64,000 nt of DNA. It comes from Schistocephalus solidus (Eukaryota > Platyhelminthes > Cestoda > Diphyllobothriidea > Diphyllobothriidae). Position 1 is the stretch's first letter, and each line of letters starts with the position of its first letter. This document shows, piece by piece, positions 54,101 through 63,539 of the stretch. The translations under genes and the position numbers were made by a program. The notes under the pieces were generated by a model. That model ran no database searches. It was given only the letters and a program-made list of their open reading frames with translations, and was not told the origin of the DNA. Where the stretch lies: assembly GCA_017591395.1 (NCBI GenBank), contig WEDG01007710.1:1-64000 (forward strand), given 5' to 3'.

Positions 54101-57100
54101 ACTTCGTATTTTCAGTTGCCTTTGGATTTGCATGTTGGTTTATGCTAACCTCCTCTCTATAACTGAACCGTTTCTCAGGTCGACCTCCAATTCTACAGCA
54201 ATCGCACCAGCCTAGACCTCTCCAACTACGTCACAAGCGGAGGCTGGGATATTGTGGACTGTCCGGCCAACTTGGATGTGCAGCCTGTGCCCAGTGAGGA
54301 ACGTCAGGAGGGCGAGGTGGAGTTTGGCGGTAAGGTACGCTACGGCACCATCAGCAACCGACCCAGGGGCAGGCAGATGACGTTTCACATTGTCCTCCGA
54401 CGCAAACCCCTATTCTATACCACGAACATGATCATCCCGTGCGTGCTTATTGCTCTACTCAGTACCTGCGTCTTCTATCTGCCAACAGACGCAGGCGAGA
54501 AGATAACCCTCTCAATTAGCATCCTGGTGACTTTGGTGGTCTTCATGCTGCTGGTCAGCAAAATGCTGCCACCTGGGCCAAAAACAATTCCTCTACTCTC
54601 GCAGTTCTTACTTTTCACCTTCGCGATGAATTTTCTTACACTTTTTATCACCGTCGTCATTATTAATCTTAACCACCGGAACCCAAAGACACATTCTATA
54701 CCGGCCTGGATGAGGACAGTATTTATACACCTGATGCCGCGTTTTCTGGGCCTTAAAAGGTAGGTGAATGAAGGTTTGTGTAATGACGCCCGTTAAACTT
54801 TATTGCCCCCTGCTGGCTTGCGTACTATAGCCTCAAAATAATTTTTACACTGTGAGGGATCACTCACAGGCCAGCTTCTTCCAATAAAAAGACCGTCTCA
54901 CGGTTTACCATTCTTCAAAGAAACGGGTACAAAAAATTACTTGCACTTTTGGTATTCCTAAATCGTTTTTTGTGCGGTTGTTCCTCTCTTTAACAGAGCA
55001 TACTCAAGCTCCCCAAGCGAATGAGCCCTAATAATTATATTCAGTATCACTTCACACACATTATCGGAATAAAGTAATGGCATAGGGAGTCCATACCGCG
55101 GACATTCTACTTACTAGCCTCATGCGCAAGAAACTTCCAAAGAGGAAGCACGGTAAGTAAAGCACAATATGGTACCCTTTCGCGTGAAACGTCATCAAAA
55201 GTAGGTAACTCGGCCACTAAAGAGCAACACACCAACGTCCTTTAATACATACCATGTTCGAATTGCTTTTCTGTGTACAGTTATTATATCAGTCACCGCC
55301 ATAGAACCGATACTAATAGAAATACGTTGGTTTTCCGTTGGTATGTCCCCTTATTTCTTGTCTTTGAACATGCATTTTAAAACAACCACCTCTTTGATGG
55401 GGACGATAGCGAAGTGCCCGTCATAGCCAGCAAAAATTGGACAGGAAATTAGTCGAAGCATCACAGAACAGTATTAATCCTAATGCAAAGTCCTGCGTGC
55501 ACGGCTCGCTGGCCCCTGTGCCCCTAAGGCTCTATCTGGAGTCCAACGAATGCAGTGAACAGTAGCTGTCCGTCCTCCGTCCACAGCCCTTATCGTAACG
55601 CTGCGCCCACCTCTTCCCCCTCCTCACGCAAATGCACTCTGTTTCTGCAGCCTCTGTGATCCCACAAGCTCTGGTGCAATAACCCTATTAATCTCTTATT
55701 TATTCAGTCTAACGACGGTTCGGTTTCACTGGCTTGAATATTAACTCAGCCGCCTACGCAGTTTACTGCGTTCGTACACAAATTCCGAGTTAAACAGGCA
55801 GAATACTCTCAATGAACTTTCTGTGTAATTAACAGTCTGTAGGGGGAACAGTGAATACTGTTGGTGATAACATCTCAGAGGTGAAAGCGAAATTTTTTAA
55901 TCATACACAGCAAGCATACACAGCAAGCCAGGTAGAAACAAGTCTTGTTCCACTATACTTTTCTCACAACAGTTTTGTGTACGCACACGAGGCAAATACT
56001 TGCCAAAAACACAGAAATGCCGTTTAACAGACAACGAAAAAGACAGAGGCTATGGAGAACTTAAAGATAATACTGTACTCTCCAGGTTACTGTTTAGTGA
56101 ACCGTTTGGATAACGGAAGCCGTTCTTACGCATTTCAGTCTTGTTCTGCTTAAGGCCACGGAAAACTACAACTAGATTTTGTTATTTTGCGAAACTTTCC
56201 AAGACCAAAACGGATTTCAGATGTCCATGCGGAAACTATAAGTGAACCTGACCAGGTGCTAATGCTGGAAGTGGACGATTATGCGGGAGACGAGAGCCCC
56301 AGATGGAGGAGGCGGTTTGAGGATAAAAGCAGTCTCACAGAAAACAACTCTCAATTGGGGCACACGTCGGAGGGTGTGGATCCTGCAGGCGTTTTACGAG
56401 ACAATAACTGTAGCGCTTGCGGGAGCCGCGCTTTCACGTTTTCGCAGGAAATCCAATCAAATACGGTCAAAGCACGCCAGGATTATTGGCGTAAACAGCA
56501 AAGTGAGAGCACGGGAATGGCGCAGAATGATGTAAGTTCTGTGGATATTGTCATTTTGACGAACACGCAGTGACCTGCGGCAAATATTAATCGTCGCTGT
56601 AAATTGTATATCGAAGTTCCTACTGACAAATTCAGAGGATACAATGATAAATCTGTCTTTTCCTACAACCCGGGATTTGGCCTGGTGATTTTAGTGCTCA
56701 GAGCACAAACACGGCTTCGACGCTACAAATCCACACACGTATTTCTCTGGTCGATATCTACTTAAAGGGAAGTGAGGTCTGCTGCCCCACCTAAGGTTCG
56801 GCCTCATTGTCTTTCGTTTACTCGCCTGCCCGGATCGAACCCCAGCCTGTACTTCTATTAACATTACGATGCTTTATCTAAAAAATGCATGTTCGTTTAC
56901 ATGCAGATTTAAAGGAAACTTATTTTTTCTCTTTTCGGAGTAAAGTGGAAGATAAAGACTTCGTGTGCGCAAAAAGTGTATGCATACAGTACGTAACCTA
57001 CCTGGATAAAAGTGTGAAAATATCTGAAATATTTTTACTCAGTCACAAACCGGCACAAACGGCTGGATCAAAGGGTAACGGTAAGTTATGTACCGCATCA

Positions 57101-58586
57101 AGAAAGCCAGAAACCTCAGGCTCGTGTATACGGGGCCGGTGGTAGTAGGGGTCTTACGGGTGGGGCGTTACGGAGGGTAAGGCATGTAAGGTTCTTGCAA
57201 AATTTCATGTTTTTTTTATTTCGGCTTCCTGAATTTATAAAGTCGACAGAAGCACCTGGTTAAAAGCCTCCAAGAATTTGATAGCCATAGTGGATGGCGG
57301 CTTGAAAGCCCTGCGATGACTTCACTGTCGGTTTCACCCACACAGACTTCGGTAGAATCTTGTTGCTTCGACACCGGTGTAAAAAGGATGATTATTATGG
57401 CGTGAAACATTCGCAAATTGCACACTTTTCCATCCTCGAGCATAAAGCAACACACGAGTCTGGGGTGCCTGGCTTCCTTGGTGCTGTACATAACCAAACC
57501 CTTATCGATCAAAGCCTTTAAAAATTAACGAACGACATACAGTGAATTGAAAACCTAAAAGAAATATGAGAAGTTATATGCTTTTGTTTAGAAATAACAT
57601 TTTTTAAAATTTTTAAACTGTGAAAACATCAAAAAGCACTGTAACTGATTAACGTGAAGTCTAATGATAATTGAACTCCATGTAAGAAAGGATCGGGAAT
57701 CGAGTTCGCGATCTCTAGCCATTTAACGTTAGGCCTATTATCGTAACCATAAACCATGGATTCGTGGCCAGAGGAAATTGGCGTATTTCATCCTGGGAGC
57801 AGGATACATCTGTGATAATAACAGTCGATTTTCCGCTCAGCGACCGAAGAAACCACGTGCGAACCCTAGATTTCTCAGGCCTGCAATTTTGCACAGCCGG
57901 TTGACGAGGGCATATAATCCACCAATGACCATTCTGATTTCCTTCACTTTCTGTTGGTTGTCTCTTCTCGTTAAATACACAGTGCTCATTCTTGACAAAG
58001 TGTTTGGCCTTCACAATCGAACTCTGAGCGCCAGTGTGCCTACTGTTGCATGGATATGCTTAGACAAAAAGGAAAACATTGGTCCAGTGAAATACGCACT
58101 TGCGAAAGTGTTACCTATGGGAAATATAACCTCTATGGGAAGTAGAATTTCAAAGATATTGTTTACACACTTCCGTCGTCTCATGGCAGGATGATATAAA
58201 ATGATATTTATTCGCATAATACCAATAAATCGTACTTCACACGATTTACGGTTCACAGTCTTTTAAATGCAGCGGTGTACTTCAAACTTCCCACAGAGCC
58301 AAGAGGGGAGCGATATTGCAAAAATACAACAAGCACAGTGGCTTAGTAAAAAACGATCAATAGATTTAGGCAGACAGTTATATGCAAACCAATTAAACTA
58401 CGTTCGTTTCTTCATGTTAATTCTGTTCATATCATTTTCTAGACCACAAGAAACCAGTGCTGGCTTTGCAGTCAACAAGTCACCTGGACAGGCTACATGG
58501 CAGACATTGATCGTAGCCTGAGAAGCGTGATGAAGAGTGTTGGATACATCACGAAAAATGTTTTGGATGAACACGAAGAAGCTAAG
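44970..58586 (+). CDS. Nicotinic acetylcholine receptor subunit, non-alpha type (5' and 3' incomplete)
   Basis: Seven exons: 44970-45115, 46508-46552, 49275-49384, 50872-51052, 54179-54759, 56204-56531, 58443-58586. All have GT-AG borders and matching phases, giving 1535 coding bases, about 511 residues. In order they supply the N-terminal helix, loops D to C, the Cys-loop [16 protein letters not shown]1 to M3, a long cytoplasmic loop and the MA helix. The family forms pentameric ligand-gated channels in nerve and muscle membranes. Loop C lacks the paired cysteines of alpha subunits, and loop A has Leu where the key Tyr sits (IVLLNN). It would therefore supply only the complementary face or be a divergent subunit. 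M2 keeps GEK at its inner end, as in cation channels. The signal-peptide exon and M4 exon are not identified. Confidence 0.93.
45116..46507. other. Receptor intron with dispersed repeat
   Basis: 1.4 kb. Contains a + oriented, diverged dispersed-repeat copy at 45830-46260. The rest has no recognised feature. Confidence 0.55.
45830..46260 (+). repeat. Dispersed GC-rich repeat copy (diverged)
   Basis: ACTACCTGGTTGACCGGCTC, then ATCCATGGCTTGGAAGATTG and CCAACTGACGAGATCACTTG, parallel the copies at 63780-63950 and 32968-32995. More diverged than the others. Confidence 0.55.
46508..46552 (+). CDS. nAChR subunit 45-base microexon (loop D strand)
   Basis: Bounded by GGTTTTAG and GTAAGT. Encodes exactly 15 residues, [15 protein letters not shown]. 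This matches the VDEKNQ...NIWLQM strand of nAChRs, and the invariant loop D Trp is the second residue of the next exon. In nAChR genes this segment commonly sits on its own 45-base exon. Confidence 0.92.
47045..47100 (+). repeat. Inverted repeat bounding the Penelope-like element (right copy in its orientation)
   Basis: The core CCGGGAGATGTTTATTA, flanked by AAAGGAAGAA and GTGTCTG...CTCGG, is found as its reverse complement at 48490-48546. Confidence 0.8.
48490..48546 (-). repeat. Inverted repeat bounding the Penelope-like element (left copy in its orientation)
   Basis: The reverse complement contains AAAGGAAGAAGATTCGGCCA and CCGGGAGATGTTTATTACGT, about 85 percent like 47045-47100 by eye. 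Confidence 0.8.
48561..49274. other. Receptor intron, right part
   Basis: AT-rich, with a short TA run near 48709-48720; nothing else recognised. Confidence 0.6.
49275..49384 (+). CDS. nAChR subunit exon: loops D and A
   Basis: Reads [36 protein letters not shown], donor [16 protein letters not shown] is loop D with its Trp. [10 protein letters not shown] is loop A, where the usual Tyr of LLYN is replaced by Leu. Confidence 0.95.
49385..50871. other. Receptor intron
   Basis: 1.5 kb AT-rich intron; nothing recognised. Confidence 0.65.
50872..51052 (+). CDS. nAChR subunit exon: Cys-loop and loop B
   Basis: Reads [60 protein letters not shown] and Q. The two cysteines with 13 residues between and the FPFD motif are diagnostic of Cys-loop receptors. 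SWTY carries the loop B Trp. The 15-residue Cys-loop runs from the Cys of KSLC to the Cys of QQTC. Confidence 0.97.
51053..51376. other. Receptor intron, left part
   Basis: AT-rich; nothing recognised before the microsatellite. Confidence 0.6.
51377..51489 (+). repeat. (GAA)n microsatellite, about 113 bases
   Basis: Almost uninterrupted GAA/AAG triplets (a single GCA and a GGA interruption near the right end). It adjoins the 3' end of an antisense Penelope-like copy, so on that strand it is a (TTC)n tail. Confidence 0.95.
51490..51900 (-). mobile_element. 3' end of a Penelope-like element
   Basis: The minus strand reads [14 protein letters not shown], a stop, [20 protein letters not shown] and [16 protein letters not shown]. 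This aligns with [20 protein letters not shown] and [12 protein letters not shown] of the copy at 47300-47450. The upstream endonuclease motif is not preserved. The element then runs into the GAA/TTC microsatellite. Stops show it is dead. Confidence 0.75.
51901..54178. other. Receptor intron, right part
   Basis: GC-rich to about 52080 (probably more of the Penelope-like copy), then AT-rich with nothing recognised. Confidence 0.55.
54179..54759 (+). CDS. nAChR subunit exon: loop C and M1-M3
   Basis: Starts [20 protein letters not shown] and [14 protein letters not shown]. This is the loop C area with a single Cys and no vicinal pair. Then comes an acidic insert [12 protein letters not shown] before [20 protein letters not shown] (start of M1). 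M1 ends with [17 protein letters not shown]2 is [20 protein letters not shown], ending with Lys at the outer ring where many subunits have Glu. M3 follows in [20 protein letters not shown], then [20 protein letters not shown] and LPRF-type MPRFLGLK. Donor GTAGGT. Confidence 0.97.
54760..56203. other. Receptor intron
   Basis: 1.4 kb; a GC-richer patch at 55490-55640 may be a decayed repeat, otherwise nothing. Confidence 0.55.
56204..56531 (+). CDS. nAChR subunit exon: M3-M4 cytoplasmic loop
   Basis: Acceptor TTCCAAG completes an Arg codon to give [20 protein letters not shown]. The exon continues [20 protein letters not shown], a Cys-Ser-rich stretch [15 protein letters not shown] and ESTGMAQND before GTAAGT. 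Cytoplasmic loops vary freely in this family, so the call rests on position, RPK start, phase and the following MA helix exon. Confidence 0.8.
56532..58442. other. Receptor intron
   Basis: 1.9 kb. About 56795-56885 contains, on the minus strand, a box B-like GGGGTTCGATCCGGG, perhaps an old SINE head. The rest is unremarkable. Confidence 0.5.
58443..58586 (+). CDS. nAChR subunit exon: MA helix
   Basis: Acceptor TTTTCTAG. Reads [48 protein letters not shown]. The amphipathic [15 protein letters not shown] helix precedes M4 in all nAChRs. The expected next words (W-K-x-V-A...D-R and M4) are not found in the following 5.4 kb. Confidence 0.88.
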
Positions 58587-60029
58587 GTTCGTTTGCTACC
58601 TAAAATTTAGACAGATCTTTTTTAAGCCATTTATGATTCCTTTGGAGTGGGAAGATATTACCTAGATAGTCCCTCAGTAACTGGTTCGAACATGCCAGGG
58701 AGGAAATGACACTGAAAAGAAGCATAATTTTCCCAAGGCAGTAAGTAGTTCACATGCCGTCGTTCCACGTGCATTGGCATCGGATCAAAAGAATAACATA
58801 TGATCAATTATCAATATCAGTCGACTTGAGCGTGGGGCGGAGTTGGGCAAGCTGTCTACGCCGCTGGTAATATAATAAGTCCACGTGCCTTATGTGGTGG
58901 AGGCGCCACTAGTCCGAAGAGGGTGCAGTGGTGTCATGTGTGGGATAGTTTGTTGGAAACTCATCTGATAAACAGGATTTTCGATATAACGTATGTGAAG
59001 GTAATAAGTGCGCCATTCAAAAGGAATTTGATTTCCAAACTGAAGACAGCTTATTTACCATTTCAGTTGACAACCTCCAAAGTTACGCCTGGTTGTGATA
59101 TTTTAAAAGCATAATTGCTTATTTATCTATTGACGAGTCCGGATCCGAGAATGAACGAGCTTCTAACAACGAAAGTAATGCTAACACTTCCACTGGCCCA
59201 ATTGGCGCCACATCTCCAACAACTTTAAAAATGAAGCACATATTTTGGGAAGGATTTACTCCGCACAGTGCCCCGCGCACCGGGTCCAGACAGCAGGGGT
59301 TTTTGGCGAGTTCAGGGCATGTCATCATTTTCAAATCACGTCTGAGAGAGCATCTGAAGCTTTTGCTAGAAAAAGCCACCTGCTGGCTGCAGTCTGTTAA
59401 CTACTGCTCCCCAGATTGTGGTGCTTGCACTATATCTCATTATATTAGCCGCGTAAACGTGCTGACCCGAAGATGAGAACACGCAGTCGCCATTCGTGGC
59501 TAATCTAACTGGCCACCAAATTTCCCAGCCTCAGTTTCCTCTTCAATCTTCCTGCCCATAAAGTACCGAGGGATGGAAAAACGCAGTGCTAATCACTTTG
59601 TTTTTGAATTGAAAGCTGTGTCAGAAAAAGTAAGCAGCCAGCGGTGTATTGGTCACAAATAGAACCAGCTGAGAAAGGTTGCTCCATAGTGGTGCTTAAA
59701 AATGTGATTGCCAAAATAAAGCACAAAGCGCAATCTTATAAACCATGTCCCGCCAGTTAGAGGAAAAACCTGCCAACCTAAATTTACAAGTCTGGCAAAA
59801 CTCAGAGGAAATAGTGGAATCAAACTCAGTAGTAGTTTTTTCATGAAAATCACAAACGCAACCATGGCGCGATCTTACGAACTGTCGAAGCAAACATATA
59901 TTGCCGCAGCTTAAGTTATTGGGGAGACCCTGGCCGCTACGACCTTCAGGCCCAGTTCCGAAGAAGAAGAGAAGACGTGGGACGCCATTCGGGATGATAG
60001 TGTATTCTGTACCGGACTATTGTGCGCCC
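58587..60029. other. Region where the M4 exon is expected
   Basis: Scanned for a W-x-x-x-A...D-R-hydrophobic exon in phase 0 without success. About 59925-60010 has sequence like 51796-51860 (GATAGTGTAT.CTGTAC, repeat-derived). Confidence 0.5.
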
Positions 60030-60300
60030 TAAACGGGTCACGTGTTAGATGCGTTGGAACAACACGGGGACCACATTAGGGCATGACAGGCGTTATTCGG
60101 GTTGCACTCCCATAACAAATGCCGAGCATGGGGGGAGTGGTGGGACGCCTAGGGGTGGTTATGGCCTAGGGGCCCCGGCCGCGCCAGCTACCTGCGCCCT
60201 CTTCCATCTCCGATTGTCTTGACTCTGTCTTGATACTGGGCGTAGGTGGGGGACTAGGGTGTAGGGGTACTAGTTAGGGGCAGCACCACACAGCTTGCAT
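60030..60300 (+). repeat. Dispersed GC-rich repeat fragment beside the RTE-like LINE
   Basis: GATGCGTTGGAACAACACGG, GGACCACATTAGGGCATGAC, GTTGCACTCCCATAACAAAT and CTTGACTCTGTCTTGATACT match copies at 34310-34505 (same strand) and 17770-18050 (antisense). Confidence 0.8.
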
Positions 60301-60842
60301 TGGTCGCTCCATTTGTCTCGTACAGGTGGTGAATGCTCCTGTGGCCGCCTCTAACTGGTACCCAACTCTCACCTGTGGCTCCTCGAAGTTGGGTTCTTCC
60401 CAGCGGCCACACCCCGGGCAACCGTCACGACCGGCGGGCTAAACCAGGTGAGGGTCTCCGGTGTTGTGTGTGCCTCCACACTCGGTATGTCTGACTCCCG
60501 AACTTCCCACCTCCCCCCTCTCAAAAAGTCCTACGGTGGGGCGACAGCAACCCCGTAGGCGGCCCAGACTAATTCGGGTCGTTCTCCCAATAAAACAAAT
60601 CCGTAACCCATAGTGGAGTTCGGCAGCCGTCTGGGATGTCCGAGCAGCCCTATTTAGGGATAGCACTGCTTGCCTCCTCGCGGAGGAAGGGGCTAGAAAA
60701 TGTGCCCTAAAAAAATGCTGGGTCTCACGTCTTCTGCAGCCGGCCGCGGCTCGCAGATCGCAAACTACGCGGTCGTAAAACTCAAACAAACAACAATGCC
60801 CCCCGTCCCCATCCCCCTCGCCATACCCTCCAGGCTGCTTGG

Positions 60843-61724
60843 GTGAGTCCACTCACACTAGCAGCCTGGAATGTTCGCTCCCTTTTAGACAATCCTAGGA
60901 GCAACCGACCGGAACGGAGGACGGCGCTAGTCGCTCGGGAACTGGGGCGCTACAAGGTGGACATTGCTGCTCTCAGCGAGACCCGATTCTCTGAGCAGGG
61001 TCAGCTGGAGGAGGTGGGGGCCGGCTACACATTCTTCTGGAGCGGCCGGCCAAAGGCAGAGCGACGCGACGCTGGTGTTGCCTTTGCCATACGTAACGAC
61101 ATCGTGGGACGTCTGCCCTGTCTGCCGCAGGGTATCAATGATCGCCTGATGAGCCTCCGCCTGCCTCTTCGGGGAGACCAGTTCGCCACCATCATCAGCG
61201 CCTACGCTCCCCCAATGACGAGCTCTGATGTGGCGAAGGATAAATTCTACGAGGACCTGTACGCCTTGCTGGCGACTGTGCCGAAAGAGGACAAGTTAAT
61301 TGTCCTTGGTGACTTCAATGCCCGCGTCGGGACGGACCACGCTGCCTGGCAGGGAGTGCTGGGTCCCCACGGTCTCGGTAGCTGCAACGATAATGGCCTC
61401 CTTCTTCTGCGCACGTGTGCGGAACACCGTCTCCTGCTGTCCAACACCTTCTTCCGCCTTCCGACGCGGGAGAAGGCCACGTGGATGCACCCTCGGTCGC
61501 GGCGCTGGTATCTGCTGGACTATGTTCTCGTCCGGAGGCGAGATCGACAGGACGTGCTGGTAACCAAGGCGATCTGCGATGCTGATGGTTGGACAGATCA
61601 CCGCCTCGTCATCTCTCAGATGAGGCTCCGACTGCAACCCCGACGAAGGCCCCAAGGTAAGAGGCCGCCATGTAAGTTAAATACTCTTTTATTTATCACC
61701 TATACACTACCTTCGTGGATCTAA
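60843..61724 (+). CDS. AP endonuclease domain of RTE-like LINE
   Basis: Open frame of 293 codons (GTG or a nearby codon opens it, so the true start lies upstream or differs). Catalytic landmarks are in order: [25 protein letters not shown] (Glu), [41 protein letters not shown] (Asp-x-Asn), [22 protein letters not shown] and [12 protein letters not shown] (Asp-His). All expected residues of a LINE AP-like endonuclease are visible, so the domain could be functional in itself. It ends at the deletion junction with out-of-frame codons from about 61670. The nick it makes in target DNA would prime reverse transcription. Confidence 0.92.
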   Translation: MSPLTLAAWNVRSLLDNPRSNRPERRTALVARELGRYKVDIAALSETRFSEQGQLEEVGAGYTFFWSGRPKAERRDAGVAFAIRNDIVGRLPCLPQGINDRLMSLRLPLRGDQFATIISAYAPPMTSSDVAKDKFYEDLYALLATVPKEDKLIVLGDFNARVGTDHAAWQGVLGPHGLGSCNDNGLLLLRTCAEHRLLLSNTFFRLPTREKATWMHPRSRRWYLLDYVLVRRRDRQDVLVTKAICDADGWTDHRLVISQMRLRLQPRRRPQGKRPPCKLNTLLFITYTLPSWI

Positions 61725-62671
61725 CGAAAGCCTTTGACACGGTGAATCGTGACGGACTGTGGAAAGTCATGCAGAAATTCGGCTGTCCTGAGCGGTTCAC
61801 GCACATGGTGCGTCAGCTTCATGACGGGATGTCGGCGCGCGTCACTGACAACGGGACGGTATCCGAAGCATTCGCAGTGACTAACGGAGTGAAGCAGGGC
61901 TGCGTACTGGCCCCCACCCTCTTCAGTCTCATGTTCTCGGCTATGCTGATGGACGCCTACCGTGATGAGCAGCCTGGTATCCGCATCGCCTACAGAACTG
62001 ACGGGCACCTTCTCAACAGTCGGCGTATGCAGGCTCCAACGCGCGTGTCTACGACTACAGTCCATGACTTGCTCTTCGCGGACGACTGCGCCCTTAACAC
62101 CGTGACGGAGGAGGACATGCAAAGGAGCATGGACCTCTTCGCCAAAGGCTGCGCCGATTTCGGATTAACAATCAGTACAGCCAAAACGGTTGTCATGCAC
62201 CAGCCGCCACCCAGCACGGAATACAATGCTCCTCGAATCAATGTCAACGGTGCTCAACTCAAAAACGTGGAAACCTTCGCTTATCTAGGAAGCACGATGT
62301 CGCGCAACACGAGAATCGATGACGAGGTTGCCCAACGGATCTCCAAAGCTAGTCAGGCCTTCGGCCGGCTGCAGGCCTCCGTGTGGAATCGCCACGGTAT
62401 TCACCTGAACACGAAACTGAAGATGTACAAGGCCGTCGTCTTGACGACACTCCTTTACGGAGCGGAAACCTGGACCGTCTACTCGAACCAAGCCAGGAAG
62501 CTGAATCACTTTCATCTCAGCTGCCTCCGCAGAATACTGAAGCTGAGATGGCAAGACAGGATCCCGGACACGGAAGTCCTGGAGCGGACCGGAATCCTCA
62601 GCATCCATGCCATGCTGAGGCAAGTGCAACTGCGATGGAGCGGCCACCTGGTAAGAATGGACGACGAGTGA
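61700..62671 (+). CDS. Reverse transcriptase domain of RTE-like LINE (amino-terminal part deleted)
   Basis: The frame begins [20 protein letters not shown] (motif A with both Asp positions around FVDLTKAFD). It continues [20 protein letters not shown] (motif B), [15 protein letters not shown] (catalytic FADD, about 62066-62095), [77 protein letters not shown] and [18 protein letters not shown] at 62669 replaces Arg; the frame then resumes with LPKQLFYGDVATGSRRQGGQ. Upstream RT blocks (fingers, KGD...NYRPI type) are missing. Confidence 0.92.
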   Translation, partial: LYTTFVDLTKAFDTVNRDGLWKVMQKFGCPERFTHMVRQLHDGMSARVTDNGTVSEAFAVTNGVKQGCVLAPTLFSLMFSAMLMDAYRDEQPGIRIAYRTDGHLLNSRRMQAPTRVSTTTVHDLLFADDCALNTVTEEDMQRSMDLFAKGCADFGLTISTAKTVVMHQPPPSTEYNAPRINVNGAQLKNVETFAYLGSTMSRNTRIDDEVAQRISKASQAFGRLQASVWNRHGIHLNTKLKMYKAVVLTTLLYGAETWTVYSNQARKLNHFHLSCLRRILKLRWQDRIPDTEVLERTGILSIHAMLRQVQLRWSGHLVRMDDE

Positions 62672-63430
62672 CTACCCAAACAACTTTTCTACGGAGATGT
62701 CGCTACGGGTTCTCGCCGGCAGGGAGGTCAAAAACGACGCTACAAGGACACTTTGAAGAAATCGCTGAAGCAACTGCAAATCAACTCGGCGACCTGGGAG
62801 GACCTCGCCCAGGATAGACCGGCATGGAGAAGATCAGTGAAGACTGGTTCAGCAATCTACGAGGCCAACCGGATCGCCGCCGCCAAGGCCAAAGAGCGGC
62901 ACGAAAGTCACCAGCGCCCCGGACCAACACCGCCAATGCCCAGGCCCTGCCAACATGCCCGCGCTGTCAACGCATCTTCCGCGCGCGAATCGGCCTGGTT
63001 GGACATCTTCGGACGCAATGCACCAACAATCCGACAATTCCAATTTCTATGTCAAATTCAGCCAACCCTCCTTCTGACTCTCCCACCCTCACTCCTGGAA
63101 TCAATTCCATTACTCCCACCATCATAGAGACCACATCCATCTACTCATCGCCTGTTACCCCCCACCACCGCAACCACCACCGCCTTCGCCTTCACTACCT
63201 CCACCACCACCACCATCAGCGATGGGGAATCTCTCCTAAGCTGTACTCAATGCGACCGCACATTCACCTCACGCATCGGCCTGGTCGGTCACTTGCGAAT
63301 ACATCGTACAGAGACCGGTGAGCCAGTGCCTGGAACACCATCACACAGCAGAGATCATTGCCTCCACTGCCCTTACTGTCCTCGCGCATTCACTCATCGC
63401 ATGGGCCTATTCGGTCACATGCGCCTCCAC
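62672..63430 (+). pseudogene. C-terminal C2H2 zinc-finger tail of the RTE-like LINE
   Basis: After the RT come WEDLAQDRPAWRRSVKTGSA and IYEANRIAAAKAKERHE. Then, in a shifted frame, a first finger PTCPRCQRIFRARIGLVGHL (62950-63020). A low-complexity His/Pro/Ser segment follows. Then, in a third frame, two fingers: CTQCDRTFTSRIGLVGHLRI and CPYCPRAFTHRMGLFGHMRL (63240-63420), joined by HRTETGEPVPGTP and ended by DNLR-stop. Finger residues are intact but the frames are broken. The tail probably binds element RNA or target DNA (inference). Confidence 0.85.
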
Positions 63431-63539
63431 GACAACCTCCGGTAAACCACCGGAGGCTAAGCTACATCAGCGCACACTACCTACACCAATACATCGACAA
63501 CACCCTCACAATCACCATTTACCAGAGTATATCACGGTT

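Larger units (their letters stand above)
60300..63440 (+). mobile_element. RTE-like LINE with endonuclease, RT and zinc-finger tail, internally deleted
   Basis: Layout: leader (60300-60842), AP endonuclease (60843-61670), RT (61700-62671), a continued C-terminal region (to about 62940) and C2H2 fingers (62950-63430). The endonuclease and RT are separated by only about 50 bases where the RT amino-terminal third should be, so an internal segment has been lost. This element type copies itself by target-primed reverse transcription. It is the best preserved mobile element in the window and is flanked on both sides by the dispersed GC-rich repeat. Confidence 0.88.

Noticed and set aside
59555..59630. 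EGWKNAVLITLFLN as the receptor M4 exon
   Set aside because: Not in the phase required by the donor at 58587, hits a stop at once and lacks the D-R motif before M4.
60439..60852. 137-codon minus-strand frame
   Set aside because: It lies antisense over the leader of the RTE-like LINE and shows no domain; GC-rich DNA gives long chance frames.
61247..62647. Several long minus-strand frames
   Set aside because: Shadows of the endonuclease and RT coding strand, with no independent similarity.
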